From assembly GCA_934654585.1 (NCBI GenBank), contig CAKUGF010000017.1, forward strand, positions 1 through 45,589: 45,589 nucleotides of DNA, written 5' to 3'. Under the pieces are notes generated by a model, which was not told the DNA's origin, did not search any database, and saw only the letters and a list, made by a program, of their open reading frames with translations. Origin of the DNA: an uncultured Collinsella sp. (GTDB lineage: Bacteria; Actinomycetota; Coriobacteriia; Coriobacteriales; Coriobacteriaceae). Both the position numbers and the translations under genes were made by a program. This document shows positions 1-12,102 of this stretch, in pieces (position 1 is the first letter of the stretch; each line of letters begins with the position of its first letter).

Positions 1-60
1 GGCCTCGGGGGCGTTCGGCTAGCTGCGGGAACGGTCTATCCGCTCAACGTGTTCGGCTGA
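1..60 (+). CDS. 3' end of an unidentified protein (partial)
   Basis: Frame 1 is open from the window edge to a TGA at 58-60 and encodes a 19-residue tail that includes AAGTVYPLNVFG. The tail is too short to assign. It is listed because an AT-rich non-coding stretch starts immediately after it, and the upstream sequence has the GC-rich composition of genes here. It could also be chance. Confidence 0.3.
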   Translation, partial: GLGGVRLAAGTVYPLNVFG

Positions 61-294
61 GATCGGAAATCAACCATATGAGTACTGTCACCAATTTAGT
101 AACAGCAAATTCGGGGACAAATTGATCGAAATGAGCGATTTATAGGGTCTGGAAGTCACCAATTTATGTCTATAGGGGGTTAGATAATTTAACTTTAAGC
201 TCAAAACAGGCCAAAAAATATGGCACAACTTTTGCAACAGTACTCATATTTGGCATTTTTTGCCCAAAGGGTTCAAAAATCAGCCCCAACGCGC
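61..294. repeat. AT-rich intergenic element with terminal inverted repeats (MITE-like)
   Basis: A 13-nt sequence, ATATGAGTACTGT, lies at 76-88 and its exact reverse complement at 237-249, bounding about 174 bp. Inside, GTCACCAATTTA occurs twice in direct orientation (87-98 and 157-168). The block is much richer in A+T than its surroundings and has no convincing gene. This is seen directly; a small non-autonomous mobile element is an inference. I see no clear target-site duplication. Confidence 0.45.
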
Positions 295-325
295 AAAAAG
301 GAGGGGCCTTGTAAGGCCCCTCCTT
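295..325 (-). terminator. Intrinsic terminator of the APC transporter gene
   Basis: Perfect 11-bp stem AAGGAGGGGCC / GGCCCCTCCTT (298-325) with loop TTGTAA. On the minus strand it is followed by a T5 run (295-299). It lies about 50 nt beyond the stop of the transporter gene. Confidence 0.85.
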
Positions 326-372
326 AGGAAAGGGAATCGATTTATTCCACAGCCGTAGATAAACCCTAGCCG

Positions 373-1848
<1,476 letters not shown>

Positions 1849-1868
1849 TCATCCGTTATATCTCATCT

Positions 1869-1903
1869 AAAACCGTCCGGGCTGCAAGCGCAATCGCGGA
1901 CGG
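1869..1903 (-). terminator. Intrinsic terminator after ebgC
   Basis: On the minus strand CCGTCCG (1897-1903) pairs with CGGACGG (1873-1879), followed by TTTT. The 17-nt loop is long. A second imperfect hairpin (1914-1924 with 1944-1954, one G.T pair) lies between it and the ebgC stop, so the ebg transcript probably ends in this 150-nt gap before the transporter gene. Confidence 0.6.
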
Positions 1904-1988
1904 CGTACCTGCTAAGGGGAATGGGAAAAGGGAGTCAACAAAGCCATCCCCCTTAACGGCGCAAAGCAAACGTCCAGGTGGACGAATA

Positions 1989-2444
1989 CTACTTGTTGGG
2001 GAAGGAATAACCTTCGACCGTCACGTGAAGCACGGTGACACGGGGATCCGTGGTGTCGGCGAGGACGCGATACGCCTCGTCAATCTCGACGACGGCAACG
2101 CCGCCGGCGGGAATCGTCACGGTCTCCCCCGTACCCTCAAAGCGCTCGCGATCGTCGATATCGCTGTAAGCGCGGGTGCAGGTGAGATCCGCCTTGGGAG
2201 CCACCTCGACGGCCAGATCGCCGTCGAGCGGGGCGAGCACGGCATGATAGCGACGGTGACCGACCAGATCGGCGGTTGCGGCCTCGCGGGCATAGACCCA
2301 CCAGTACACCAACGAGTCGCCGATGGAGTAAGCCACGTCGTGCTGCAGGTCGGCAACGCCGTCGAGCGCCTGGCCGGTACGCATCCACTTCTTGACGGAC
2401 TTCATCTGAGCGTCGAAATCGGCGCGCGAGTTAAAGAGATGCAT
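1989..2444 (-). CDS. ebgC: Beta-galactosidase small subunit EbgC (YhcH/EbgC family)
   Basis: 151 residues, close to the roughly 150 of known EbgC. It begins MHLFNSRADFDAQ and ends with a VLHVTVEGYSF strand typical of the YhcH/EbgC cupin-like fold. In the enteric Ebg enzyme this small subunit binds the large catalytic subunit and is needed for full activity; the same role is inferred here from the pairing. The start codon lies 3 nt after the ebgA stop, and its AAGGAGG site (2454-2460) is inside the last codons of ebgA, so the two are translationally coupled. The last codons (FPNK) are followed by the operon terminator region. Confidence 0.88.
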   Translation of the reverse strand: MHLFNSRADFDAQMKSVKKWMRTGQALDGVADLQHDVAYSIGDSLVYWWVYAREAATADLVGHRRYHAVLAPLDGDLAVEVAPKADLTCTRAYSDIDDRERFEGTGETVTIPAGGVAVVEIDEAYRVLADTTDPRVTVLHVTVEGYSFPNK

Positions 2445-2447
2445 GAC

Positions 2448-5471
<3,024 letters not shown>

Positions 5472-5489
5472 TCATCGTAGTGATTCTTG

Positions 5490-5503
5490 TGCAACCGGTT
5501 GTC
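5490..5503. promoter_or_regulatory. LacI-type operator O1 (ebgA start region)
   Basis: TGCAACCGGTTGTC with a perfect 10-bp palindrome CAACCGGTTG (5492-5501) and a central CpG, as expected for LacI-family binding. It lies just downstream of the ebgA -10 box. Confidence 0.75.
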
Positions 5504-5506
5504 CTT

Positions 5507-5536
5507 ATCTTACGGGCGATGCAAAAATCTGTGCAA
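5507..5536 (-). promoter_or_regulatory. ebgA promoter overlapped by operators
   Basis: On the minus strand, -35 TTGCAC (5531-5536), an 18-bp spacer and -10 TAAGAT (5507-5512). The -35 box is the edge of the middle operator, and the first operator begins 4 nt after the -10, covering the start of transcription. This layout is classic for LacI-type repression. Confidence 0.65.
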
Positions 5537-5546
5537 CCGGTTGTCC
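5531..5546. promoter_or_regulatory. LacI-type operator O2 (ebgA -35 region)
   Basis: GTGCAACCGGTTGTCC, 14 of whose bases match O1 exactly. The palindrome centre is 42 bp (four helical turns) from O1. It contains the ebgA -35 hexamer. Confidence 0.75.
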
Positions 5547-5575
5547 GCTGAACGGTCGATTTCGCCGGTTTAACG

Positions 5576-5595
5576 GTGCAACCGGTTGTACAACC
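5576..5595. promoter_or_regulatory. LacI-type operator O3 with a second overlapping palindrome
   Basis: The palindrome CAACCGGTTG (5579-5588) is continued into GGTTGTACAACC (5584-5595), so two dyads overlap. Its centre is 45 bp from O2. It is the upstream site for ebgA and lies about 240 bp before the regulator gene. The rest of the gap to 5832 shows only a weak candidate promoter for the regulator (TATAGT at 5766-5771, no good -35). Confidence 0.65.
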
Positions 5596-5832
5596 GTAAG
5601 ACTTATGTCACCCTGAGTACCGACACACAGCGCAATACAGCGTTCCAGGGCCCGCAGACAACCGCCGCGCCCATCCATGCCCCACCCTTGCAAGCCATGT
5701 TCAACAGCAGCTTGGACGTTAAATGCCACCAGTGGCCGGATATCGTGAACGCTGTTCAGACGCACTATAGTAAGCTGTATCCGCACCAACCCGCATCAGC
5801 GACAACACCGACCGCATTTTCCAGGAGACGCC

Positions 5833-6849
5833 ATGACCCAACCAGTTCGCACCGCACCTACGCTTGCCGAGGTTGCCGCAGCTGCCGGCGTGTCGCGCTC
5901 CACGGCATCGCGCGCACTCAACGACTCGCCCCGCATTAGCGAGGAAACCAAAAAACGCGTCCGCGCGGCGGCCAAAGAAGTCAATTTTGTCCCCAACGCG
6001 CGCGGCCGAGCACTTGCCGTCGGACGTACGGAAATCATCGCCGTACTCGTGACCGAGCCCCTGAGCGAACTGTTCAGCGACCCCACATACAGCGAGTTTT
6101 TGAGCGGTATTACCGAGGAACTCTCGGAATCGTCCTATCTGCCCGTTATCTTGCAGGCATCTTCCACGCACGAGCGCAACCGTGCGCGCGAGCACTTTGA
6201 GCGTCGCTCGTTCGACGCAGTCATCGACGTCTCTCCCTACAAGGGCAGCGAGCTGCTCGAAGTGCTGCGCGAGCTGAGCGTACCCACCGTGCTGTGCGGC
6301 CAGCTCGAGGGCCACCCCTATCGCGATGTGTTCTCGACGGTCTACTCCGACGACGAAGAGGGCGGACACTTTGCGGCACTCGCCATGAAAGAGCGCGGGC
6401 GCAAAGATATCGTCGCCGTGCTGGGCCCGCAAGACAACCCCGCCGTCATCGACCGCCTACGCGGCTACCGCGCCGTCTTGGATAAAGACCTCCCGGACGA
6501 GAACGTTGTCTACACCGGATGGAACAGCGGAGACGGTTATCAGGCCATGCATCAGCTCCTCGCGCGCGAGATCAACTTCGATGGCGTACTCTGCGGATCG
6601 GACCGTATCGCGGCTGGCGTCATCACCGCACTCAACGAGGCAGGCCTTTCCGTTCCGTCGGACGTATCGGTTGTCGGCTTCGACGATCACGAGATTGCGG
6701 CGCGTTGCGTCCCCGCGCTCACGACCGTCCGCCAGCCCCTGCGCGAGGAAGGCCACATGGCCGCCAACATTGCGCTCGACATGATCAAGGGCGCCGAGCC
6801 CACCACCTCCGTGATGCACATGCAGCTGATCCAGAGAGACTCGCTATAA
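5833..6849 (+). CDS. LacI-family transcriptional regulator, probable ebg repressor
   Basis: 338 residues. The N-terminal helix-turn-helix (residues about 10-30: TLAEVAAAAGVSRSTASRAL) is followed by the hinge NARGRALA, whose leucine inserts at the operator's central CpG in this family, then a periplasmic-binding-like sugar domain ending in the DVSVVGFDDHEIA segment and the usual LTTVRQP stretch. It is transcribed divergently from ebgA, and three CAACCGGTTG palindromes lie between them, so it most likely represses ebgAC until a beta-galactoside or its product binds. Ligand and autoregulation are inferred. The ATG has AGGAG (5823-5827). The gene faces aspS tail to tail. Confidence 0.88.
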   Translation: MTQPVRTAPTLAEVAAAAGVSRSTASRALNDSPRISEETKKRVRAAAKEVNFVPNARGRALAVGRTEIIAVLVTEPLSELFSDPTYSEFLSGITEELSESSYLPVILQASSTHERNRAREHFERRSFDAVIDVSPYKGSELLEVLRELSVPTVLCGQLEGHPYRDVFSTVYSDDEEGGHFAALAMKERGRKDIVAVLGPQDNPAVIDRLRGYRAVLDKDLPDENVVYTGWNSGDGYQAMHQLLAREINFDGVLCGSDRIAAGVITALNEAGLSVPSDVSVVGFDDHEIAARCVPALTTVRQPLREEGHMAANIALDMIKGAEPTTSVMHMQLIQRDSL

Positions 6850-6855
6850 GAAACT

Positions 6856-6899
6856 GGGACGGGCTTTCCGCTAAACAGTTGTTGCGGAAAGCGCATCCC
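6856..6899. repeat. Intergenic hairpin between the LacI-type gene and aspS
   Basis: GCTTTCCGC (6863-6871) pairs perfectly with GCGGAAAGC (6884-6892) around a 12-nt loop, and GGGA pairs with TCCC outside a small mismatch. No T run follows on the plus strand, so it is a poor standard terminator for the regulator gene it follows. Its role is unknown. Confidence 0.55.
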
Positions 6900-6972
6900 A
6901 CTCTAAGCGCCGATTCCGGGTTGTAGTTTCCCGACGCACGACGGCAAGCCTCCAAACATAACGTCACGACAT

Positions 6973-7005
6973 AAAAAACGAGGGAAGGCGCGTGTCCTTC
7001 CCTCG
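6973..7005 (-). terminator. Intrinsic terminator of aspS
   Basis: Perfect 10-bp stem CGAGGGAAGG / CCTTCCCTCG (6979-7005) with a 7-nt loop. On the minus strand it is followed by T6 (6973-6978). It sits 27 nt past the aspS stop. Confidence 0.9.
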
Positions 7006-7031
7006 CAACAGACAATATGTAAGCCGTTCGC

Positions 7032-8819
7032 CTACATCAGGCGCAGGCTGACGTCCTTAAGCTGGGCGCCGGAAACGGCACTCGGAGCGCCCGACATGAG
7101 GTCGGAACCGCTGGCCGTCTTGGGGAACGCCATAACGTCGCGGATGGAGTCGGAGCCGGTGAGCAGCATGCACACGCGGTCCAGGCCCAGAGCAAAGCCG
7201 CCCATCGGGGGCGCACCAAACTTGAGGGCCTCCATGAGGAAGCCAAACTGCGACTCGGCGCGCTCCTCGGTAAAGCCCAGGAGCTTGAGCATGGACATCT
7301 GCATCTCGGCGTTGTGGATACGCATACCGCCGCCACCGGCCTCAAAGCCGTCCATGACAAAGTCGTAGGTGCAAGAACCGGCTGCCAACGGATCGGCCTC
7401 GATCTTGGCGATGTCGGTCTCGGTCGGCAGGGTAAAGGGCTGGTGCTCGGCAGCATAGGCCTTGCGATCCTCGTCCCAATGGAACAGCGGGAAGTTGACG
7501 ACCCACAGGAAGTCGTGACCCTCGCGCTTGATCTCGAGCGCGTTGGCCATGTGGGAACGCATACCGCCCAGGATCTCGTCAGAGAGCAGGCGCGGGCCGG
7601 CAGCGAACATCACAAGGTCGCCGGGCTCGACGTCCATGCGCTCGCGCAGAGCGGCCATCTCCTCGTCCGAGAAGAACTTGACGATGGGGCTGTTGATGGA
7701 GCCGTCCTCGCGGAAGGCGATCCAGGCCAGGCCCTTGGCGCCAAACGTGGAGGCCACGCCGGCGAGCTTATCGATCTTGGCACGTGCCCAGGCGCCGGCG
7801 CCCTTAGCGTTGATGGCCTTGACGACGGAGCCCTCCTCGTTCGCGGCAGTCGCAAAGACCTTGAACTTGGAGTTGGCAAAGATGTCGGTCAGGTCGACCA
7901 GGTGCATGCCATAGCGGGTATCGGGCTTGTCGGAGCCATAGGTGTCCATGGCCTCCCAGTAGTCCATGCGACGCAGCGGCGTGGGCATCTCGACGCCCAT
8001 GCGACCGAAGGCATCGGCAAGAACCTCTTCGAGCGCGCTCATGACATCGTTCTGGTCCACGAAGGACATCTCGATATCGACCTGGGTGAACTCGGGCTGA
8101 CGGTCGGCACGCAGGTCCTCGTCGCGGAAGCACTTGGCGACCTGGTAGTAGCGCTCGACGCCGCCGACCATGAGCAACTGCTTCAGGAGCTGCGGGGACT
8201 GCGGCAGGGCGTAGAAGTTACCCGGCTGAATGCGGCTGGGGACGATGAAGTCGCGAGCGCCCTCGGGCGTGGACTTGAACAGGGAGGGTGTCTCGACCTC
8301 CATGAACTCACGGTTGTGCAGCGCCTCGCGAATGGCGAAGGTAAAGTCGGAGCGCAGCTTGAGGTTGGCCATCATCTCGGGACGACGGAGGTCCAGATAG
8401 CGATAGCGCAGACGGGTGTCCTCGCTGGTCTCGATGCCGTCCTCGATCTGGAACGGCGGGGTGACGGAAGTGTTGAGCACCTCGGCGTGGTCGGTCAGGA
8501 CCTCGATCTCGCCGGTCGCGAGCTTGGCGTTGGTGGTCTCCTCACCACGGGCGCGCACGACGCCGTGAATCTTGATGGGCCACTCGGGACGCATGGTCTC
8601 GGCGATCTTGAAGGCATCGCCGTCGGAGTGCTCGGGGTCGAAGGTGAGCTGCGTGATGCCCTCGCGGTCGCGAAGGTCGCAGAAAATAAGGCCGCCGTGA
8701 TCGCGGCGACGGCTCACCCAACCGGTGAGGGTAACCTCTTCGCCCACGTTCTCGCGGCGAAGCTCGCCGCAGGTACGGGTGTGCATGGAATGCTCGTCGA
8801 TGGGACGGGTCTGGCTCAT
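7032..8819 (-). CDS. aspS: Aspartate-tRNA ligase AspS
   Basis: 595 residues, the size of bacterial-type AspRS. An N-terminal OB-fold anticodon domain (GWVSRRRDHGGLIFCDLRDR) is followed by the class II core: motif 1 around EVETPSLFKSTPEGARDF, motif 2 FRDEDLRADRQPEFTQ, the GAD insertion domain characteristic of bacterial AspRS, and motif 3 GGFALGLDRVCMLL. It charges tRNA-Asp in the cytoplasm. The ATG has AAAGGAGGATC upstream. Whether it also charges tRNA-Asn cannot be decided by eye. In many bacteria aspS adjoins hisS; here hisS is about 9 kb away with the lar locus and ppc between. Confidence 0.97.
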   Translation of the reverse strand: MSQTRPIDEHSMHTRTCGELRRENVGEEVTLTGWVSRRRDHGGLIFCDLRDREGITQLTFDPEHSDGDAFKIAETMRPEWPIKIHGVVRARGEETTNAKLATGEIEVLTDHAEVLNTSVTPPFQIEDGIETSEDTRLRYRYLDLRRPEMMANLKLRSDFTFAIREALHNREFMEVETPSLFKSTPEGARDFIVPSRIQPGNFYALPQSPQLLKQLLMVGGVERYYQVAKCFRDEDLRADRQPEFTQVDIEMSFVDQNDVMSALEEVLADAFGRMGVEMPTPLRRMDYWEAMDTYGSDKPDTRYGMHLVDLTDIFANSKFKVFATAANEEGSVVKAINAKGAGAWARAKIDKLAGVASTFGAKGLAWIAFREDGSINSPIVKFFSDEEMAALRERMDVEPGDLVMFAAGPRLLSDEILGGMRSHMANALEIKREGHDFLWVVNFPLFHWDEDRKAYAAEHQPFTLPTETDIAKIEADPLAAGSCTYDFVMDGFEAGGGGMRIHNAEMQMSMLKLLGFTEERAESQFGFLMEALKFGAPPMGGFALGLDRVCMLLTGSDSIRDVMAFPKTASGSDLMSGAPSAVSGAQLKDVSLRLM

Positions 8820-9075
8820 ACCAGTGATCCTCCTTTATGGATCTGTGCCGCCCCGTGTCGTTCCGGGCGGCGTCGTACAGATTTGCCCAGCCTGCGTAAA
8901 CCGCGCAGCCAGACATGGCGTTCTATCTTATCGCACCTGTGCCGATGTACCGCGAAAAAGTGGCTCCTGCCCAAAGACTTGACGGAGACGAAACAATTGA
9001 CACACTGCGGCACCCGCCCGTACGCGTCACGTGCGACAATATGCCCCAATAAAACAGCACTTGGAAAGGCCCGTC

Positions 9076-9711
9076 ATGACTGCACGCCTCATTGTTATGG
9101 ATATCGACTCCACCCTCATCAACCAGGAGGTTATCGACCTGTTGGGCGAGGAAGCCGGCGTGGGCGAGCAGGTGGCGCAGATCACTGAGCGCGCCATGCG
9201 CGGCGAGCTGGACTTTAAGCAGGCGCTCGAGGAGCGCGTGGGGCTGCTCGCCGGCCTGGACGAGAGCGTGTTCGAGCGCACCTTTGAGCGCGTGACGTTT
9301 ACCCCCGGCGCGTTGGAGCTTGTGCGCTCGGCGCACAGCAAGGGCTGGAAGGTCGGCGTGGTGAGCGGCGGTTTCCACGAGGTCGCCGACAAAATCGTAG
9401 CCGCCGCGGGCATTGACTTTTGTCTGGCCAACCGCTTGGAGATCGTGGACGGCAAGCTCACCGGCAAGCTGGCGGCCGACATTGTGACCAAGGAGTCCAA
9501 GCTCATCCAGCTGCTGGATTGGGCAGTTGGGTGCGGTGTCGATATGGCTCACACCGTCGCGATCGGCGACGGGGCAAACGACATCCCCATGATCCAGGCC
9601 GCGGGCACCGGCATCGCGTTTTGTGCCAAGCCCAAGACGCGCGAGGCCGCCCCATTTGCCATCGATGAGCGCAACCTGATGCTCGCGATGGATATCATCC
9701 TGCGCGACTAG
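9076..9711 (+). CDS. serB: Phosphoserine phosphatase SerB
   Basis: 211 residues from the ATG at 9076, which has GGAAAGG upstream; an earlier in-frame ATG at 9031 would add 15 unlikely residues without a ribosome site. HAD motifs are complete: D9-I-D11-S-T13 (motif I, nucleophile and acid/base), VVSGGFHEVADK (motif II) and GDGANDIPMI (motif III). The minimal SerB form lacks an ACT domain. It converts phosphoserine to serine, the last step of serine synthesis. It is divergent from aspS and separated by about 115 nt from larB, whose own promoter is visible, so it is probably transcribed alone. Confidence 0.92.
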   Translation: MTARLIVMDIDSTLINQEVIDLLGEEAGVGEQVAQITERAMRGELDFKQALEERVGLLAGLDESVFERTFERVTFTPGALELVRSAHSKGWKVGVVSGGFHEVADKIVAAAGIDFCLANRLEIVDGKLTGKLAADIVTKESKLIQLLDWAVGCGVDMAHTVAIGDGANDIPMIQAAGTGIAFCAKPKTREAAPFAIDERNLMLAMDIILRD

Positions 9712-9734
9712 CGAGTTAGCCTCACAACTCCATC

Positions 9735-9783
9735 AAATCTGACATATTAGATTTCCGAACAATTTTGCTCTAATGTTCGGAAA
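9735..9783. promoter_or_regulatory. Overlapping dyads upstream of larB (operator or leader structure)
   Basis: Two interlocked inverted repeats: AAATCT (9735-9740) with AGATTT (9749-9754), and TTTCCGAAC (9752-9760) with GTTCGGAAA (9775-9783), sharing TTT at 9752-9754. The right arm overlaps the predicted larB -35 box, which favours a repressor or activator site over a transcribed structure. Confidence 0.55.
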
Positions 9784-9804
9784 GAACCTTTCGCGTGCTA
9801 AACT
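9776..9804 (+). promoter_or_regulatory. Probable larB promoter
   Basis: TTCGGA (9776-9781), a 17-bp spacer and TAAACT (9799-9804), leaving a leader of about 17 nt before the larB ATG. The -35 box is weak and lies in the palindrome arm, suggesting regulated use. Confidence 0.45.
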
Positions 9805-9827
9805 TTTAAGCGTCGAAGGGAACTTAT

Positions 9828-10610
9828 ATGGACAAACGCGATCTTGAGCAATTGCTAAGTAACGTGGCAGACGGAAGCGTTGCACCGGCCGATGCCCTCA
9901 CGCGCATCCAAACGGCGCCGACCGCCGATCTGGGCTTTGCACAGCTCGATCTTTCGCGCGGGGTGCGTCAGGGAGCTGGCGAGGTTGTCTACGGCGCCGG
10001 TAAAACCGCCGGGCAGATTGCCGCCATTATCGAAGCGCTGCGCGACGCAGGCCAGGCGCACGTCCTGGTCACGCGACTCGATGCCGATAAGGCAGCACGC
10101 ACCGCGGAGCTTCTTGCCGATAACATCGACCTGGGATATGTCCCGGACGCCCAGCTCGCCCTCGTGGGTGGCATGCCCTCCCCCACCGGCAACGGACGCA
10201 TCGTCGTCGCTTGCGCCGGCACGAGCGACCTGCCCGTCGCCGAAGAGGCCGCACTGACGGCCGAATTCTATGGCAACGAGGTCGATCGCCTTTACGACGT
10301 GGGCGTCGCCGGCCTGCACCGCCTGCTCGCTCATGCCGAGGAACTTGCCCAGGCACAGGTGGTCATCGCCATCGCCGGCATGGAGGGTGCCCTGGCAAGC
10401 GTCATCGGCGGCCTGGTGAGCTGCCCGGTCATCGCCGTCCCCACCAGCGTGGGCTATGGCGCGAGCTTTGGCGGCGTAGCGGCGCTACTCGCCATGCTCA
10501 ATTCCTGCGCCAGCGGCGTTTCGGTCGTCAACATCGACAACGGCTTTGGAGCCGCCTACCAGGCAAGTCTTATCAATCATCTGAGCGCCGGCACGCCCTG
10601 CGCCCGCTAA
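9828..10610 (+). CDS. larB: Nickel-pincer cofactor biosynthesis protein LarB
   Basis: 260 residues with the AIR-carboxylase (PurE-like) fold in the C-terminal two thirds, seen in GTSDLPVAEEAALTAEFYGN, the IAGMEGALASVIGGLVSCPV segment and VPTSVGYGASFGGVAALL. The N-terminal helical region (LEQLLSNVADGSVAPADAL) is typical of LarB. LarB carboxylates and hydrolyses nicotinic acid adenine dinucleotide to start the nickel-pincer nucleotide cofactor used by LarA. A good GAAGGGA site precedes the ATG. larC follows after 10 nt, so the two form one operon whose product serves the larA gene encoded 3 kb away on the other strand. Confidence 0.92.
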   Translation: MDKRDLEQLLSNVADGSVAPADALTRIQTAPTADLGFAQLDLSRGVRQGAGEVVYGAGKTAGQIAAIIEALRDAGQAHVLVTRLDADKAARTAELLADNIDLGYVPDAQLALVGGMPSPTGNGRIVVACAGTSDLPVAEEAALTAEFYGNEVDRLYDVGVAGLHRLLAHAEELAQAQVVIAIAGMEGALASVIGGLVSCPVIAVPTSVGYGASFGGVAALLAMLNSCASGVSVVNIDNGFGAAYQASLINHLSAGTPCAR

Positions 10611-10620
10611 GGAGCATTCC

Positions 10621-11550
10621 ATGTCCAACCATCAGCACACGCTTATCATCGACGGCACCTCGGGCATCAGCGGCGACATGACCGTCGCGGCGCTACTCGA
10701 TCTGGGTGCCAGCGAGGAGCACCTGCGTAAGCAGCTCGCCACGCTTCCGGTCGACGGCTTTGAGGTTGCCGTGACGCGCGTAAACAAGCACGGCATCGAC
10801 GCCCGTGACTTCGATGTTCAGCTCGCCAGCGAACTTGAGAATCACGACCACGACATGGCCTGGCTCTACGGCAACGACGCGACCGCCGAGCACGCGCACG
10901 AGCACGCTCATCACCACAATCACGACCATGGCGAGCACGAGCATCATCACGAGGACGAGCATGTCCACTGCCACGAGCACACGCATGAACATGCCCATGA
11001 CCACGACGGCCACCACCACGCTCATCATCACCGCTCCCTGGCAGACGTCACCGAGATCATCGACGGCTCGCAGCTGAGCGATGGCGCCAAGCGTCGCGCG
11101 CTCGCTATCTTTACTGTGCTCGCCGCCGCCGAGGCTAAAGCCCACGGCAAAACGCCCGAAACCGTCATGTTCCACGAGGTAGGCGCCGTCGACTCCATCG
11201 TCGACGTCTGCTCGGTCGCCATCTGCCTCGATGACCTGGGCATCGAGGATATTGTGGTCGAGTCGCTCTCCGAGGGCCACGGCACCATCCGCTGCGCCCA
11301 TGGTCTTATGCCTATTCCGGTTCCCGCCGTCGTCAACCTGTGCCAGGCGGGCAATATCGCCCTCACGCCCGCACCGGTCGCCGGCGAACTCGTGACGCCC
11401 ACGGGCGCCGCCATCGTCGCCGCGCTGCGCACGTCCGAGCACCTGCCGGCCCGCTATCGCATCGAAGCCGTCGGCTACGGCGCCGGCAAGCGCCCCTACG
11501 AAGGCTGCTCCGGTACGCTCCGCTGCCTGCTCGTCCACGTGGACGCGTAA
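10621..11550 (+). CDS. larC: LarC nickel insertase, N-terminal (LarC1) part only
   Basis: 309 residues. The start IIDGTSGISGDMTVAALLDLGA and the block MFHEVGAVDSIVDVCSVA are LarC hallmarks. Between them lies a histidine-rich stretch (about residues 91-140, with HEHAHHHNHDHGEHEHHHED and more) that likely holds nickel. The protein ends shortly after GYGAGKRPYEG, where the LarC1 part of known LarC ends; the LarC2 domain, which in the Lactiplantibacillus protein binds CTP, is absent. No LarC2-like frame follows, because a TetR-type gene starts 2 nt after the stop. It inserts nickel into the pincer cofactor. The truncation may mean LarC2 is a separate gene outside the window, or reduced activity. 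Confidence 0.85.
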   Translation: MSNHQHTLIIDGTSGISGDMTVAALLDLGASEEHLRKQLATLPVDGFEVAVTRVNKHGIDARDFDVQLASELENHDHDMAWLYGNDATAEHAHEHAHHHNHDHGEHEHHHEDEHVHCHEHTHEHAHDHDGHHHAHHHRSLADVTEIIDGSQLSDGAKRRALAIFTVLAAAEAKAHGKTPETVMFHEVGAVDSIVDVCSVAICLDDLGIEDIVVESLSEGHGTIRCAHGLMPIPVPAVVNLCQAGNIALTPAPVAGELVTPTGAAIVAALRTSEHLPARYRIEAVGYGAGKRPYEGCSGTLRCLLVHVDA

Positions 11551-11552
11551 AA

Positions 11553-12092
11553 ATGGATGCTCGCAAAACAAAAAGCCGCGCCGCTATAGTCATGGCGTTT
11601 TCCGAGCTCCTGCGCGAGGAAGACTACGGCAAGATCACCGTCGGAGACATCATCGCGCGTGCCCAAGTGGGCCGCGCGACGTTCTACGGCCTCTTCAAGA
11701 GCAAAGACGACCTACTCGCCGAGCTCGTAAGCGATATCTGCGCCCACGCCCTCGACGACGATGGCGCGCCCCTCGACGACTCGCTCGTGCAAGTCGAGCA
11801 CATCCTCAACAACCTCTGGGAGCGTCGCCAAGGCGTACGAGCCCTGGTAGCCGGTGCCGGCTCACGCGTCTTCGCCGACAGCTTACGCAAGACCATCATG
11901 TCACGAGCAGCCGAAACCGTTCCTACCGACCCAAACGGCCCCGCCGCCACCATGGACCGAAGCTTCCTACTACACCACATAGCCTCAAGCTTCGTAGGAA
12001 CAGTCCAATGGTGGGCATGGCACAACTTTCAAGCAAACAAATCCGACGTAGCCAAAGACTACCTATCAGCCATACAACCCCTCTTCAACTAA
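11553..12092 (+). CDS. TetR/AcrR-family regulator of the lar locus (putative)
   Basis: 179 residues. An N-terminal TetR helix-turn-helix (about residues 22-48: YGKITVGDIIARAQVGRATF then YGLFKSKDDLL) is followed by a helical ligand domain. The start is 2 nt after the larC stop and has no strong ribosome site, so translation is likely coupled to larC. Known lar operons in Lactiplantibacillus use a Crp/Fnr-type LarR; a TetR-type gene in this place is different, and control of larB or larA by it is only inferred from position. The 3' half uses less GC-rich codons than the 5' half. A long hairpin element lies between its end and larD. Confidence 0.82.
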   Translation: MDARKTKSRAAIVMAFSELLREEDYGKITVGDIIARAQVGRATFYGLFKSKDDLLAELVSDICAHALDDDGAPLDDSLVQVEHILNNLWERRQGVRALVAGAGSRVFADSLRKTIMSRAAETVPTDPNGPAATMDRSFLLHHIASSFVGTVQWWAWHNFQANKSDVAKDYLSAIQPLFN

Positions 12093-12102
12093 GCAAGCCT
12101 CT

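Noticed and set aside
11500..11600. Programmed frameshift from larC into a LarC2 domain
   Set aside because: The other frames after the stop contain the TetR-type gene or stops and show no LarC2-like sequence.
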